Shown one piece after another: positions 50,706-58,465 of a stretch of 58,603 bases of DNA (positions are counted from its first letter, which is position 1; each line of letters starts with the position of its first letter). The position numbers were made by a program, and so were the translations under genes. The stretch covers positions 1 through 58,603 of the forward strand of contig MGCS01000015.1 in assembly GCA_001790515.1 (NCBI GenBank), given 5' to 3'. The notes under the pieces are model-generated. The model did not search any database, had not been told where the DNA came from, and was given only the letters and a program-made list of their open reading frames with translations. Source of the DNA: Candidatus Saccharibacteria bacterium RIFCSPHIGHO2_12_FULL_44_22 (GTDB taxonomy: Bacteria > Patescibacteriota > Saccharimonadia > Saccharimonadales > Saccharimonadaceae).

Positions 50706-51451
50706 AATTTCATATCTTCCACGATAGCTTGTTTGTTTGCTTCCATCTGTTTGATAATCGAAGGCAACTGCGCTTTCATATCGTATTGATCACCCAGCGC
50801 ACCTAGCAAATAGTGCTCTATAATTCGTGCCATATTCTGTTCGAATGCACCAGTCAACATCGCCTCTTGTGCTACGACATTTTTTTGCAATGTGGTGCCA
50901 AGCTGCTGATATTGTTCTTGGAGCGCTAGAACACTCTGGTTGAGCGACTGGATTGCGGCATCCTGCGCCTTTTCCGTCGCTTCAACCCGAGCGGTGTCTT
51001 GTTCAAGCATCTTTGTTAACACCGACTCGTGATGAGCAACGTTCTTTTGCAACACTTCACTTAGCTGCTGGTGTTTTTCTTGCACCGCTTGCGCACTGTC
51101 ATTGAGCGATTTCAACGCTACGTCTTGCGCGTCTTTCATAGCTTTGCCGTATTGCAGTGATTGCGCCTCAAGCTGTTTGGCGACATCCGCATTGATCTGA
51201 TCGATCGTCCTTCCAAGCTGCGTTGTAATGTGTTCTTTTAGCTCACTGTGAACTTGGACGATCGTTGCGTCCAGATCTTTTTTAAAGACAGCGGCATTCT
51301 CATCAATGACTTTTTCAAAATACTCACGGCCGCGCGTACGGAGCTCTTCGCGGAAATAATCATCAAAGAAATGTAGGGCGCCGTCAGGTTCATCGGCAGC
51401 TTTTGGCTGCTTTTTTGACGATTGTTTATTTTGAAATAGTCCCATGTTCAT
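50702..51451 (-). CDS. Soluble coiled-coil protein in the b-subunit position
   Basis: Some 249 residues, almost all alpha-helical heptads rich in Q, A, K, E and L. No transmembrane segment is present, unlike a true ATP-synthase b subunit. Two internal repeats of about 75 residues are visible (QEKHQQLSEVLQKNVAHHE and QEQYQQLGTTLQKNVVAQE). An N-terminal FDDYFREELRTRGREYFEKVI block may form a docking site. By position it could be the stalk of the F1-like complex, held to the membrane by another protein. ATG 51451 or 51445 follows AGGGTGG. Confidence 0.6.
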   Translation of the reverse strand: MNMGLFQNKQSSKKQPKAADEPDGALHFFDDYFREELRTRGREYFEKVIDENAAVFKKDLDATIVQVHSELKEHITTQLGRTIDQINADVAKQLEAQSLQYGKAMKDAQDVALKSLNDSAQAVQEKHQQLSEVLQKNVAHHESVLTKMLEQDTARVEATEKAQDAAIQSLNQSVLALQEQYQQLGTTLQKNVVAQEAMLTGAFEQNMARIIEHYLLGALGDQYDMKAQLPSIIKQMEANKQAIVEDMKL

Positions 51452-51467
51452 CCACCCTATTTACGCA

Positions 51468-52343
51468 TCATAGCTTCAGTAGTAAATATACCGCAAATAG
51501 GCCAATAATTAAAGTAAGGATACTGGTTAAGATAATTTCAAGAAGCGCTCTAAAGATTGACTTTTTTGACATTGGATTGCGCCCAATCGAAATGATTGCA
51601 CTACGAATACCTGAATACAAAATCGCGATCGATGCGATAATACTGATGACCGTAATGGCCATACTGATATAAATACGTATCGCACTGACTTCTTTTTCGG
51701 CAATCGCTTGGCCGATGCGCTCTAGCGCCTCTGGAACCTGTACCTTCGTGCTCTTTTCGTTCGGGTTGTTTTTTATGTCAATTGTCACGGGAATCGACCC
51801 AAGCGTTACTGTTTTATTCTCTTTACCGGTCGTGTCTTTTAATTTCGTTGTCCCAAGCGTGACACCTTTGCCGTCAAATGACCCGTTTGCTCGCCCAAAG
51901 ATCGTCTTTTCTTCGGTTCCAGCTTTCATCGCGACACCGTTTACTGCCGATAATGTCACGTAGTCGCCAGTATTAATCGCACCACCTTGTGTACTGACGA
52001 GAACATTATACGTTCCGGATGCTGCGACAAATGTCTCGTTCTGTAGCGCTTCGTTGGTGATTGTCATCGACAACTGATTGCGATCAACAACAACACCAAA
52101 CATATTTTGTAGTTCTGACTGCATGGCAATTTTGACACGGTTAGCGTCTTTGCCAGCAAGCTGAACGATTGTACCTGTGTCGAGCGGTGCGTCAGCCGAA
52201 TAACCTTGCACACTTCCGCCGCCGTACGTAACGGCGTGTACAGGCAAGGCAAACAACGCGACTACCCCGGTAGTCACTGCGACACCAACGACACTTCGTA
52301 TAACCCCAATCTTCACTGTTTGTTTCCACTCCCTGCGCCACAT
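51468..52343 (-). CDS. Exported-domain membrane protein with ATP-synthase c-like hairpin
   Basis: First gene of the F1-like operon. A signal peptide (residues about 10-37, VHAVT) is followed by an exported domain of about 180 residues rich in T, V, N and G, containing SAFT-like strands (GTYNVLVSTQGGAINTGDYVTLSAV). A C-terminal pair of helices of about 75 residues follows. Between them stands IGRNPMSKK, like the RQP loop of subunit c, and the first helix is followed by the same length of chain. A Glu lies 12 residues after the Pro, not at 18 where c has its ion-binding Asp/Glu. Resemblance to c is thus partial. Start ATG 52343, or GTG 52316. Confidence 0.6.
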   Translation of the reverse strand: MWRREWKQTVKIGVIRSVVGVAVTTGVVALFALPVHAVTYGGGSVQGYSADAPLDTGTIVQLAGKDANRVKIAMQSELQNMFGVVVDRNQLSMTITNEALQNETFVAASGTYNVLVSTQGGAINTGDYVTLSAVNGVAMKAGTEEKTIFGRANGSFDGKGVTLGTTKLKDTTGKENKTVTLGSIPVTIDIKNNPNEKSTKVQVPEALERIGQAIAEKEVSAIRIYISMAITVISIIASIAILYSGIRSAIISIGRNPMSKKSIFRALLEIILTSILTLIIGLFAVYLLLKL

Positions 52344-52360
52344 TGTGCGCGTATGGGATC

Positions 52361-52366
52361 ATTATA
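52361..52366 (-). promoter_or_regulatory. Extended -10 of the F1-ATPase-like operon
   Basis: TGG-TATAAT on the minus strand, a consensus extended -10; start point near 52354, 11 nt before the ATG. The -35 region is poor. Confidence 0.6.
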
Positions 52367-52483
52367 CCATAATCGGTATACGTACGACGCCAGCATTGGC
52401 GGCTATAAAGTCACGGAATCAATACATCAACAATCATCATTCGTAACAACCATAAAATCCTGTATAGCATCACCTTAAAAACA

Positions 52484-52512
52484 TTGCCATAGATACGTGC
52501 TAATGCTACAAT
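52484..52512 (+). promoter_or_regulatory. Promoter of the 1033-aa surface protein gene
   Basis: TTGCCA (52484-52489), 17 bp, TACAAT (52507-52512) with an extended TGC before it. Start point near 52519, which gives a leader of about 80 nt. Confidence 0.7.
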
Positions 52513-52530
52513 AAATCCAAGCTTTTTGAT

Positions 52531-52608
52531 GGCACCACACATCTAAGTGAAATAAACATATTGCTCACATCTCACAGATGTAGAAACAAAAAATATAAAT
52601 GTGGTGCC
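52531..52608 (+). promoter_or_regulatory. Foldable leader that can pair over the start codon of the surface protein gene
   Basis: GGCACCAC (52531-52538) is complementary to GTGGTGCC (52601-52608), which begins at the third base of the ATG. Within the loop ACATCT (52567-52572) pairs with AGATGT (52576-52581). The outer helix would hide the start codon, so translation may be regulated. No AGGAG-like site is present near the ATG. Confidence 0.5.
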
Positions 52609-55600
52609 ACCTTTCCACTGGTCTTGGACGTCTTCGTTCGTTACGTTTTGTAGCGATGATATTGACGACAGTAGCGTTATTCACAACGTTATTTTTCGCC
52701 CATAGCGTGTCCGCAGTCCAGAGCACAAACAAAACAGTCAGCTTCCAGGGGCGACTGCAAACCGCTTCAGGGGCGGTTGTTGCTGATGGTCACTACAATA
52801 TGCAGTTCAAGATCTACCAGGACGGCTCAGGCGCAAGCGTGGGAAATCCTGGCGGTTCATTGAAATGGACCGAATCATACATCAACAACGGCGGTACTAA
52901 TGGAGTCGAGGTGAGGGGCGGGTATTTCTCGGTCAACCTCGGCTCTCTCAACTCTTTCGGCACTTCTGTCGATTGGGATCAGGACACATTGTGGCTATCG
53001 ATGAACGTAGCAGGCACGTCAGCTGCCTGTACGACATTCGGTAGCGCACCATGTGCTGCGGACGGCGAAATGCTGCCGATGAAGCGGATTACTGCAACAC
53101 CATATGCAATCAATGCAGGGGCTGTTGGCGGTAAAACAGCAGATAACTTTGTTCAAATGGCGCAGGGCGTACAAACGGATGCGAGCTTAAATACCAGTAG
53201 CATCCATATCAACAAAACCGGCACAGGAAATCTTATTCAACTACAAAATACTGGCAATACTGTTTTCACCGTCACCAATTCCGGAGATTTAGAGTTCGGC
53301 AGCGGAGGGACGCGTGCTCTATACGTCGGCAATGCAGCGGCCGGTACGTCTGGAGACAACCTTGTCGTTCATGCAGGCTACGGTGGAAGTGGCAGTGGTA
53401 GCATAGGTGGCGGCCTTTTCCTTCAGGGTGGAAGCGCAGGTGGAGACAACGGTGAAGGCGGAAGCGTTGCAATAACTGGTGGAGTTGGGACGGGTACTGG
53501 CAAAAACGGAAGCATTTACATCGGAGCAAGCGATACCGATGCAGTACAGATTGGTAGTAATTCGCTTGCAAGTGGCTCTCAGACAATTAATATCGGTAAT
53601 AGCGATACAGCTGGCGGATCAACACATGTCACTATCGGTAACGGTGGCAATGCGGCGACCGGCACAACAACAGTACAAGCGAAAAATTCGGTAACTATCA
53701 AAACAAACGGCACGACACGTGCAACGTTCTCTGACACGGCTAACACCGTGTACTTTGGTAATGGCGTTAGCTCGGCAACACCAAACGACTTCACTATCCA
53801 AGGCACAAATAGCTCAGCAACCGCCGTCGCAGGTGGCTCACTTACCGTCCAGGGCGGTAATGCGACAGCTGGAAATGCCAACGGAGGCAATGTCACGATA
53901 TCGGGCGGTGCGGGCAACGGCACTGGTGCGAGTGGACTTGTCGTTATGACCACTCCAACCTTCCAAACAGTCACAAATGACGCAAATTGCTACACAAGCG
54001 GCGCTTCAGTTGCGGCAAACTGTACAATTGCCCTCGTCAATGTAAATAATTCGTCGGCCGTTATCGTCGGGTTCAGTACGACAGATCGAACAGCAACACT
54101 CCCCGACCCAACAAACACAACGGCCGGACGAGCTTTCTATGTTTCTGCCGCCAATGGATCGCAGCCGTTTACTCTCCGGGCGAATGTCGGCGCCGGAACC
54201 GGAATCGAACAAGCCATTCCAATGAAAGCAAACACAACGACAAGCCTGTTCTGGAATGGCACCGACTGGACGCCAGCGGGTGGATCAAGCTCCGCAACCC
54301 TTCAAGATGCCTACGATAACATAGCACAAACACAAGGCGGGGCTGACATTCTCTTAAATAGTAGTGAGTCAAATAGCGGACTGACGATTCGAGACGGCAA
54401 TACAACGCCAACCACCAGCACGCTTTTGGAAGTACAGAGTGGTTCAGCATCTACACTCTTCTCTATCAATAGCGGCACGAACGAGTACGCAGCAAACGGT
54501 GGAGCAGAAATCGCTGGCACAACAGCAACAACATTCCCCGCTAATAGCTGGGGAATCGCCGGCGTCGCAACGGTTGACCGTAATACAACTCAATCTAGCT
54601 TTATCGCATCAGGTAAAGCGTCGGTTGAAGTCTCGTCTGGTGCCGCTTACTCAGGTGGTTTCAATAGGCTCAAAAGCACCCTTGCTGTAAACAAAACGTA
54701 CAATGTCTCGATGTCAGTCAAATTAGAAAGCGGAACATTCAATGACTTTGCTATATTTTATGTCAATGATGGCAATAACCTGTCGTCCATGTGTCAAGAC
54801 AATATTACACTATCGACAACCGACTGGACCCGTATTGACTGCTCGTTTACCACGCCTGCAAGTGGTATCACCAGTGATAATGCTGTAGCTTTCGGTCAGA
54901 TTGGAGCTGGCAACCATAATTATTACATCGACAACCTAAGCGTCACGGCAAGCGACGAAACAGCCGGAGGAACCACGAATAGTACACCAAATGTCAAAAT
55001 CGGTGGCGGCGCCAACGGAGGATCAACAACACTCTTCACGATCGACAAAGCAGCATCTGCACCGACAGCTGCAAATAATGATGCGCTCTTGGGAAGCATG
55101 TATTATGACACCACCATCGGAAAAGTGCAGTGCTACGAAGCAGAAGGCTGGGGATCTTGCGGCGCAAGCCCGGATACTTTTGTCACTCTGTCTCCTGAAT
55201 TCCCAAATGCCGTCACAAACGGAGCTGGTACGGGTACCATGACATCTGACATCTGTTCTGATGCGCTTAACATCAACGATAGTGGCGCTGGAACAACGGT
55301 CTGTGGCACCAACGAAACATATAATTTCTACAAGTGGGCGGCAACTAGTGGCACGGATCAGACAAAGAGTATTTATGTTACCTACAAATTACCATCATCA
55401 TTCAAACAGTTCGCCGAAGGAACAACATCACTGATGGCACGTACCGACAACGTCAATTCGACTGTCAACTACCAGGTGTACCGCAATACAAATGCTGGAC
55501 TTACGGCGTGTGGCTCGGCAACAACTGCATCGACAGGTGTCCAAACGACATGGCAGAAAGCAACCGCCACCACAACAGCTGATCCTGCAAACTGCAGTTT

Positions 55601-55700
55601 TGCTGCGGGCGATGATGTCGTCATCAGGATAAATATGACAGGCCGAAATGCAACCAGCGCTTATGTTAGCAACCTTTCCTTTACATTCAACAACAAATAG
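52599..55700 (+). CDS. Giant secreted adhesin-like surface protein (1033 aa)
   Basis: Signal peptide with a basic n-region, cleavage near AHSVSA (about residue 39). Region 1 (about 45-185) is the SFQGRLQTASG...DGHYNMQFKIY domain, found in CPR surface proteins and fibre-like proteins. Region 2 (about 190-460) is G/S/T/N-rich with short beta repeats (GGSVAITGG, GGNVTISGG). Region 3 (about 465-620) carries further fibre-like segments. Region 4 (about 640-790) looks like a CBM4/9-type jelly roll (YNVSMSVKLESGTFNDFAIFY, TDWTRIDCSF). Region 5 (860-1033) is an uncharacterised C-terminal domain with several Cys. No transmembrane anchor follows. It is divergent from the F1-like operon. ATG 52656 is an alternative start. 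Confidence 0.78.
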   Translation: MWCHLSTGLGRLRSLRFVAMILTTVALFTTLFFAHSVSAVQSTNKTVSFQGRLQTASGAVVADGHYNMQFKIYQDGSGASVGNPGGSLKWTESYINNGGTNGVEVRGGYFSVNLGSLNSFGTSVDWDQDTLWLSMNVAGTSAACTTFGSAPCAADGEMLPMKRITATPYAINAGAVGGKTADNFVQMAQGVQTDASLNTSSIHINKTGTGNLIQLQNTGNTVFTVTNSGDLEFGSGGTRALYVGNAAAGTSGDNLVVHAGYGGSGSGSIGGGLFLQGGSAGGDNGEGGSVAITGGVGTGTGKNGSIYIGASDTDAVQIGSNSLASGSQTINIGNSDTAGGSTHVTIGNGGNAATGTTTVQAKNSVTIKTNGTTRATFSDTANTVYFGNGVSSATPNDFTIQGTNSSATAVAGGSLTVQGGNATAGNANGGNVTISGGAGNGTGASGLVVMTTPTFQTVTNDANCYTSGASVAANCTIALVNVNNSSAVIVGFSTTDRTATLPDPTNTTAGRAFYVSAANGSQPFTLRANVGAGTGIEQAIPMKANTTTSLFWNGTDWTPAGGSSSATLQDAYDNIAQTQGGADILLNSSESNSGLTIRDGNTTPTTSTLLEVQSGSASTLFSINSGTNEYAANGGAEIAGTTATTFPANSWGIAGVATVDRNTTQSSFIASGKASVEVSSGAAYSGGFNRLKSTLAVNKTYNVSMSVKLESGTFNDFAIFYVNDGNNLSSMCQDNITLSTTDWTRIDCSFTTPASGITSDNAVAFGQIGAGNHNYYIDNLSVTASDETAGGTTNSTPNVKIGGGANGGSTTLFTIDKAASAPTAANNDALLGSMYYDTTIGKVQCYEAEGWGSCGASPDTFVTLSPEFPNAVTNGAGTGTMTSDICSDALNINDSGAGTTVCGTNETYNFYKWAATSGTDQTKSIYVTYKLPSSFKQFAEGTTSLMARTDNVNSTVNYQVYRNTNAGLTACGSATTASTGVQTTWQKATATTTADPANCSFAAGDDVVIRINMTGRNATSAYVSNLSFTFNNK

Positions 55701-55730
55701 TCCCTCATAGGTTCAGAGTACTTGTTATGC

Positions 55731-55736
55731 TAGAAT
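55731..55736 (+). promoter_or_regulatory. -10 element upstream of the 260-aa membrane protein
   Basis: Extended TGC-TAGAAT, about 70 nt before the GTG start; the leader includes the hairpin at 55758-55782. Confidence 0.45.
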
Positions 55737-55757
55737 AACAGCAGTAGATAAGTCAAC

Positions 55758-55782
55758 TTATCATACGGTTGTCGTATGATAA
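55758..55782 (+). repeat. Hairpin between the giant gene and the next gene
   Basis: TTATCATACG and CGTATGATAA form a perfect 10-bp stem with a 5-nt loop. There is no T-run behind it. It may be an operator or leader structure for the downstream gene rather than a terminator. Confidence 0.5.
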
Positions 55783-55807
55783 ACATCGAACGTAGGATAG
55801 ATAGAGC

Positions 55808-56590
55808 GTGGAATTCAAAAAGACAAATAGACGACCTCAGGGGCGACCAATACCTCGCCCTGCTGAGCGTCGCACCGTCCCGTCCATTGGCGCTCGCCCT
55901 GAACTTCAACCGAAGTTATCAGACACCGATCACTATAGCACCAAAAAAACACCAACCAAAGAATCAAATCCTTCATCACAGAAGACAATTAACATTCATA
56001 TTGATTTTGGTGTGTTCACAAAGATTAAATGGCCAACAAAAGCAGGCCTGGTAGCAAAAACAAAGGCGCTCTTTTCTTCGCGAAAAAGAATTGGCGTTGC
56101 TGTATTTGCATTTGTCATCATGGGCACAATTGGTATCACGTCGGCTGTGGCGCGCGAACAACGGGTTGCAGAAATCGAAAATACACAGAATACTACAGAC
56201 GAGATCATTGAGAACCTTGAATACCAAACCGTCCTACCAGAATCAAAATCGATCAGTCAATTAGGCGGCTGGAAACGTGTCAGTCCACCAGACAGCGAAC
56301 CGGTCTATGCGTATTCAGATAAAATTGGCGACACACCTATCAGTGTCAGTCAGCAACCGCTCCCTGAATCGTTCAAGAAAGGTGGCATTGATAATCAAGT
56401 GGCCGATCTAGCAAAAAAATTTAATGCAACAACAACGTTCGATGCAGACACAACAACTGCCTATATTGGTACTTCGGCCAAAGGACCTCAGTCTGTTATC
56501 TTTACCAAAAACAGCCTCTTAATTTTAATTAAATCCCAAGCAAAAATCGACGATACGGCTTGGGTTCGATATGTAAAATCACTTAATTAA
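55808..56590 (+). CDS. Membrane-anchored protein of unknown function (260 aa)
   Basis: A very basic, proline-rich cytoplasmic N-terminus of about 95 residues (FKKTNRRPQGRPIPRPAERR) comes first. One helix follows at about 98-117 (IGVAVFAFVIMGTIGITSAVA), then an exported C-terminal domain of about 140 residues ending SLLILIKSQAKIDDTAWVRYVKSLN. I know this general type from CPR genomes but no function. GTG start; AGGATAGATAG may act as a weak ribosome site. Confidence 0.65.
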   Translation: MEFKKTNRRPQGRPIPRPAERRTVPSIGARPELQPKLSDTDHYSTKKTPTKESNPSSQKTINIHIDFGVFTKIKWPTKAGLVAKTKALFSSRKRIGVAVFAFVIMGTIGITSAVAREQRVAEIENTQNTTDEIIENLEYQTVLPESKSISQLGGWKRVSPPDSEPVYAYSDKIGDTPISVSQQPLPESFKKGGIDNQVADLAKKFNATTTFDADTTTAYIGTSAKGPQSVIFTKNSLLILIKSQAKIDDTAWVRYVKSLN

Positions 56591-56655
56591 ATAGAGTATT
56601 TCTAACGACGCTATGTTTGGCCTGAGAGTAGTGTTTTCAGGCGTTACAGTCTAGA

Positions 56656-57252
56656 TTACTTCGTTTGTTTGTATTGATCGATTGATTTTGCAACTTTGCC
56701 GTCAGATTTGAGATTTTCATAAAACAGCATTTGATTCTTCGATACTATCATCTCATCCTCTGGCCCATGAATCTCGTCACCGAGTTTGATCAACTGCACA
56801 TCACTCTGATCAGTTGATGTCTCCTGAGGGTTTTTTGAATCCGTCGCCTCACCAGATTGCTGTGACTGAAGATAATAAATATCTGTCAGTTTCATGTATT
56901 CGCTATTAAATGATGCCAGTTTGCCAAAATAGACTTGACCGTTCGTAAAGAACACTGCTTGGTACTTGCCGCCATCAATAGCCGTTGCTGTCGCCTGCAT
57001 CTTAGACCATGCAAACAATCCGCCAGCAATAACAATAATTGCGATAAGCAGTGCAATAATCGGCAAGACGAATCGCTTCTTAGATTTGTCTTGCTTTGTA
57101 GTGTGATGTGGAGTCACTGTTCTATGCACAGTTTTAGGCTCCTCTGTTGTTATTTGCGGCTGTTCAGGCTGACGCTGCTGCACCGGTTCCTGTCGAGTGA
57201 CAGTACGTCTAGTATCTGTTGGTCGTGACCCACGAAACGGTCCCCCATCCAT
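56656..57252 (-). CDS. Conserved CPR-type single-pass membrane protein (198 aa)
   Basis: The cytoplasmic N-terminus is rich in R, T, P and Q. One helix follows (FVLPIIALLIAIIVIAGGLFAW). The exported part then carries KYQAVFFTNGQVYFGKLASFNSEYMKLTDIYYLQ, a motif I recall from small hypothetical proteins of Patescibacteria, and VQLIKLGDEIHGPEDEMIVSKNQMLFYENL. ATG 57252 is preceded by AGGGAG at 8 nt; the frame opens at 57294, which overlaps a TATGAT -10 (57295 to 57290) and is therefore unlikely. Function unknown. Confidence 0.75.
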   Translation of the reverse strand: MDGGPFRGSRPTDTRRTVTRQEPVQQRQPEQPQITTEEPKTVHRTVTPHHTTKQDKSKKRFVLPIIALLIAIIVIAGGLFAWSKMQATATAIDGGKYQAVFFTNGQVYFGKLASFNSEYMKLTDIYYLQSQQSGEATDSKNPQETSTDQSDVQLIKLGDEIHGPEDEMIVSKNQMLFYENLKSDGKVAKSIDQYKQTK

Positions 57253-57289
57253 GTCTGCTTCTCCCTGATTCCCTATTATTACTGGCTCT

Positions 57290-57295
57290 ATCATA
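57290..57295 (-). promoter_or_regulatory. -10 element for the CPR-type membrane protein gene
   Basis: TATGAT on the minus strand; start point near 57283, about 30 nt before the ATG at 57252. Confidence 0.45.
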
Positions 57296-57366
57296 CCATA
57301 AGAGATATCGAGCTATCAATGGAGTCGATAGTCGCTACCTAGCAAGCTTTTGCCGGTGTCGTGGCA

Positions 57367-57927
57367 CTAGTCGTTTGGTTGCATCAACCGGCCGCTTCGC
57401 GACAAATCCGGGTCGGTACAAGCAGCCAGATTAAAGCAGCACGGTCGCCGTTTACCAGAGTTCATCTTCGAAATCGACACTTTGACCCGCCGATCACGCG
57501 TTGACTGCTCTCTCGTAGCATTCACCCATCGGATCCATTCCCAGCGTGCCATTGGAGTAATATCATGCCACATTGCCTGGACATTGTCTGGCGCCGATGC
57601 GAGAGCAACAACAAAGTCGTCAGGCACTGTTGGCTCTGGCCAGTCGGATCGCTGTGTGATCACCACGGTGACCGTATCACCAGACTTGACACCAGCAGTA
57701 GCCCGCATCTCTGGAGTCACTTTGCACCAATGGCTCCATCTGCCATCTGGTTCTAAAACAATCTGGAACGAATGGCCGCGTATCGTCACGTCTGTACTCA
57801 CCTGCCCACGAGATGACAACTTCACGCTCTCGTCTTCTGGAACTTGCAAAATAGTCCAGTCACTTATCGTGACGAGCGTTGCCTTGAACTGAATGGTAGC
57901 GTTTTCAGTAGATAGCTTTGCGTTCAT
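57367..57927 (-). CDS. YdeI/OmpD-associated family protein with DUF1905 domain
   Basis: The N-terminal DUF1905 barrel (FKATLVTISDWTILQVPED, TIRGHSFQIVLEPDGRWSHWCKVT, VKSGDTVTVVI) is followed by the YdeI-type helical domain (VPDDFVVALASAPDNVQAMW, ARWEWIRWVNATRE, TRDRRVKVSISKMNSGKRRPCCF). RPCCFN is the family's end motif. At 186 aa it is complete. Proteins of this family are annotated as possible bacteriocin-protection factors; the mechanism is unknown. TATAGT (with TGG) ends 8 nt before the ATG, consistent with a leaderless mRNA. Confidence 0.88.
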   Translation of the reverse strand: MNAKLSTENATIQFKATLVTISDWTILQVPEDESVKLSSRGQVSTDVTIRGHSFQIVLEPDGRWSHWCKVTPEMRATAGVKSGDTVTVVITQRSDWPEPTVPDDFVVALASAPDNVQAMWHDITPMARWEWIRWVNATREQSTRDRRVKVSISKMNSGKRRPCCFNLAACTDPDLSRSGRLMQPND

Positions 57928-57935
57928 ATAGCTCT

Positions 57936-57941
57936 ACTATA
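57936..57941 (-). promoter_or_regulatory. Extended -10 of the leaderless YdeI-like gene
   Basis: TGG-TATAGT on the minus strand, 8 nt before the ATG at 57927. Confidence 0.6.
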
Positions 57942-58018
57942 CCAAACTTGCCTTTTGATTCGATAGCCGCCGGTTCAGCGTGAACAAATTTACTATACGA
58001 ACCACTTCTTTATATCAA

Positions 58019-58453
58019 TTACTGTTTTTCTGCTAATTCTTTGACTTTGTCGAGTGCCTTTGGATAATTACGCATGAAATACTCTTCCATCTTTAGGGGC
58101 ACATCAAACGTAACCGATACGGTCGTAATGTCGTCCTTCTCTGTCAATGAGTACACTTCCACACCGCCAGTCCATTCCTTTTCGCGCTCATGGCCTCCTT
58201 CATCTTGAGTATCGGCGCTATGACGAAGCACTAGGTATTCGTTGTCGATCAATGTTTCGACAATGCTCGTTACACCATACCCACCATCCGCGGAGATAAA
58301 CTGCACTTCGTTTCCCTGCTTTAATTCGCCGACCATATACGTTTCGGGGTCAATGACGCTCGCCCACTGCCGAAATGTCTCATCGCGCCACAGCGTATTC
58401 CAGACAACTGCTTTGTTTGCTTTTATAGAAACCGAGAACTGCATCTCTTTCAT
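58019..58453 (-). CDS. SRPBCC / AHSA1-type domain protein
   Basis: A 144-aa helix-grip fold: MQFSVSIKANKAVVWNTLWRDETFRQWAS is the typical opening of Aha1-C-like (AHSA1) proteins. GNEVQFISADGGYGVTSIVETLIDNEYLVLRH and a C-terminal long helix (YPKALDKVKELAEKQ) follow. The fold binds hydrophobic ligands or client proteins; many are stand-alone with unknown ligand. TATAAT ends 6 nt before the ATG, so the mRNA is probably leaderless. Confidence 0.85.
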   Translation of the reverse strand: MKEMQFSVSIKANKAVVWNTLWRDETFRQWASVIDPETYMVGELKQGNEVQFISADGGYGVTSIVETLIDNEYLVLRHSADTQDEGGHEREKEWTGGVEVYSLTEKDDITTVSVTFDVPLKMEEYFMRNYPKALDKVKELAEKQ

Positions 58454-58459
58454 ATACTT

Positions 58460-58465
58460 ATTATA
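58460..58465 (-). promoter_or_regulatory. -10 element of the leaderless AHSA1-like gene
   Basis: Consensus TATAAT on the minus strand, 6 nt before the ATG at 58453. Confidence 0.65.

Noticed and set aside
53272-54450. Long minus-strand frames inside the giant surface gene
   Set aside because: They are mirror frames of the G/T/A-rich repeat coding, rich in R, C and H, with no promoter or ribosome site.
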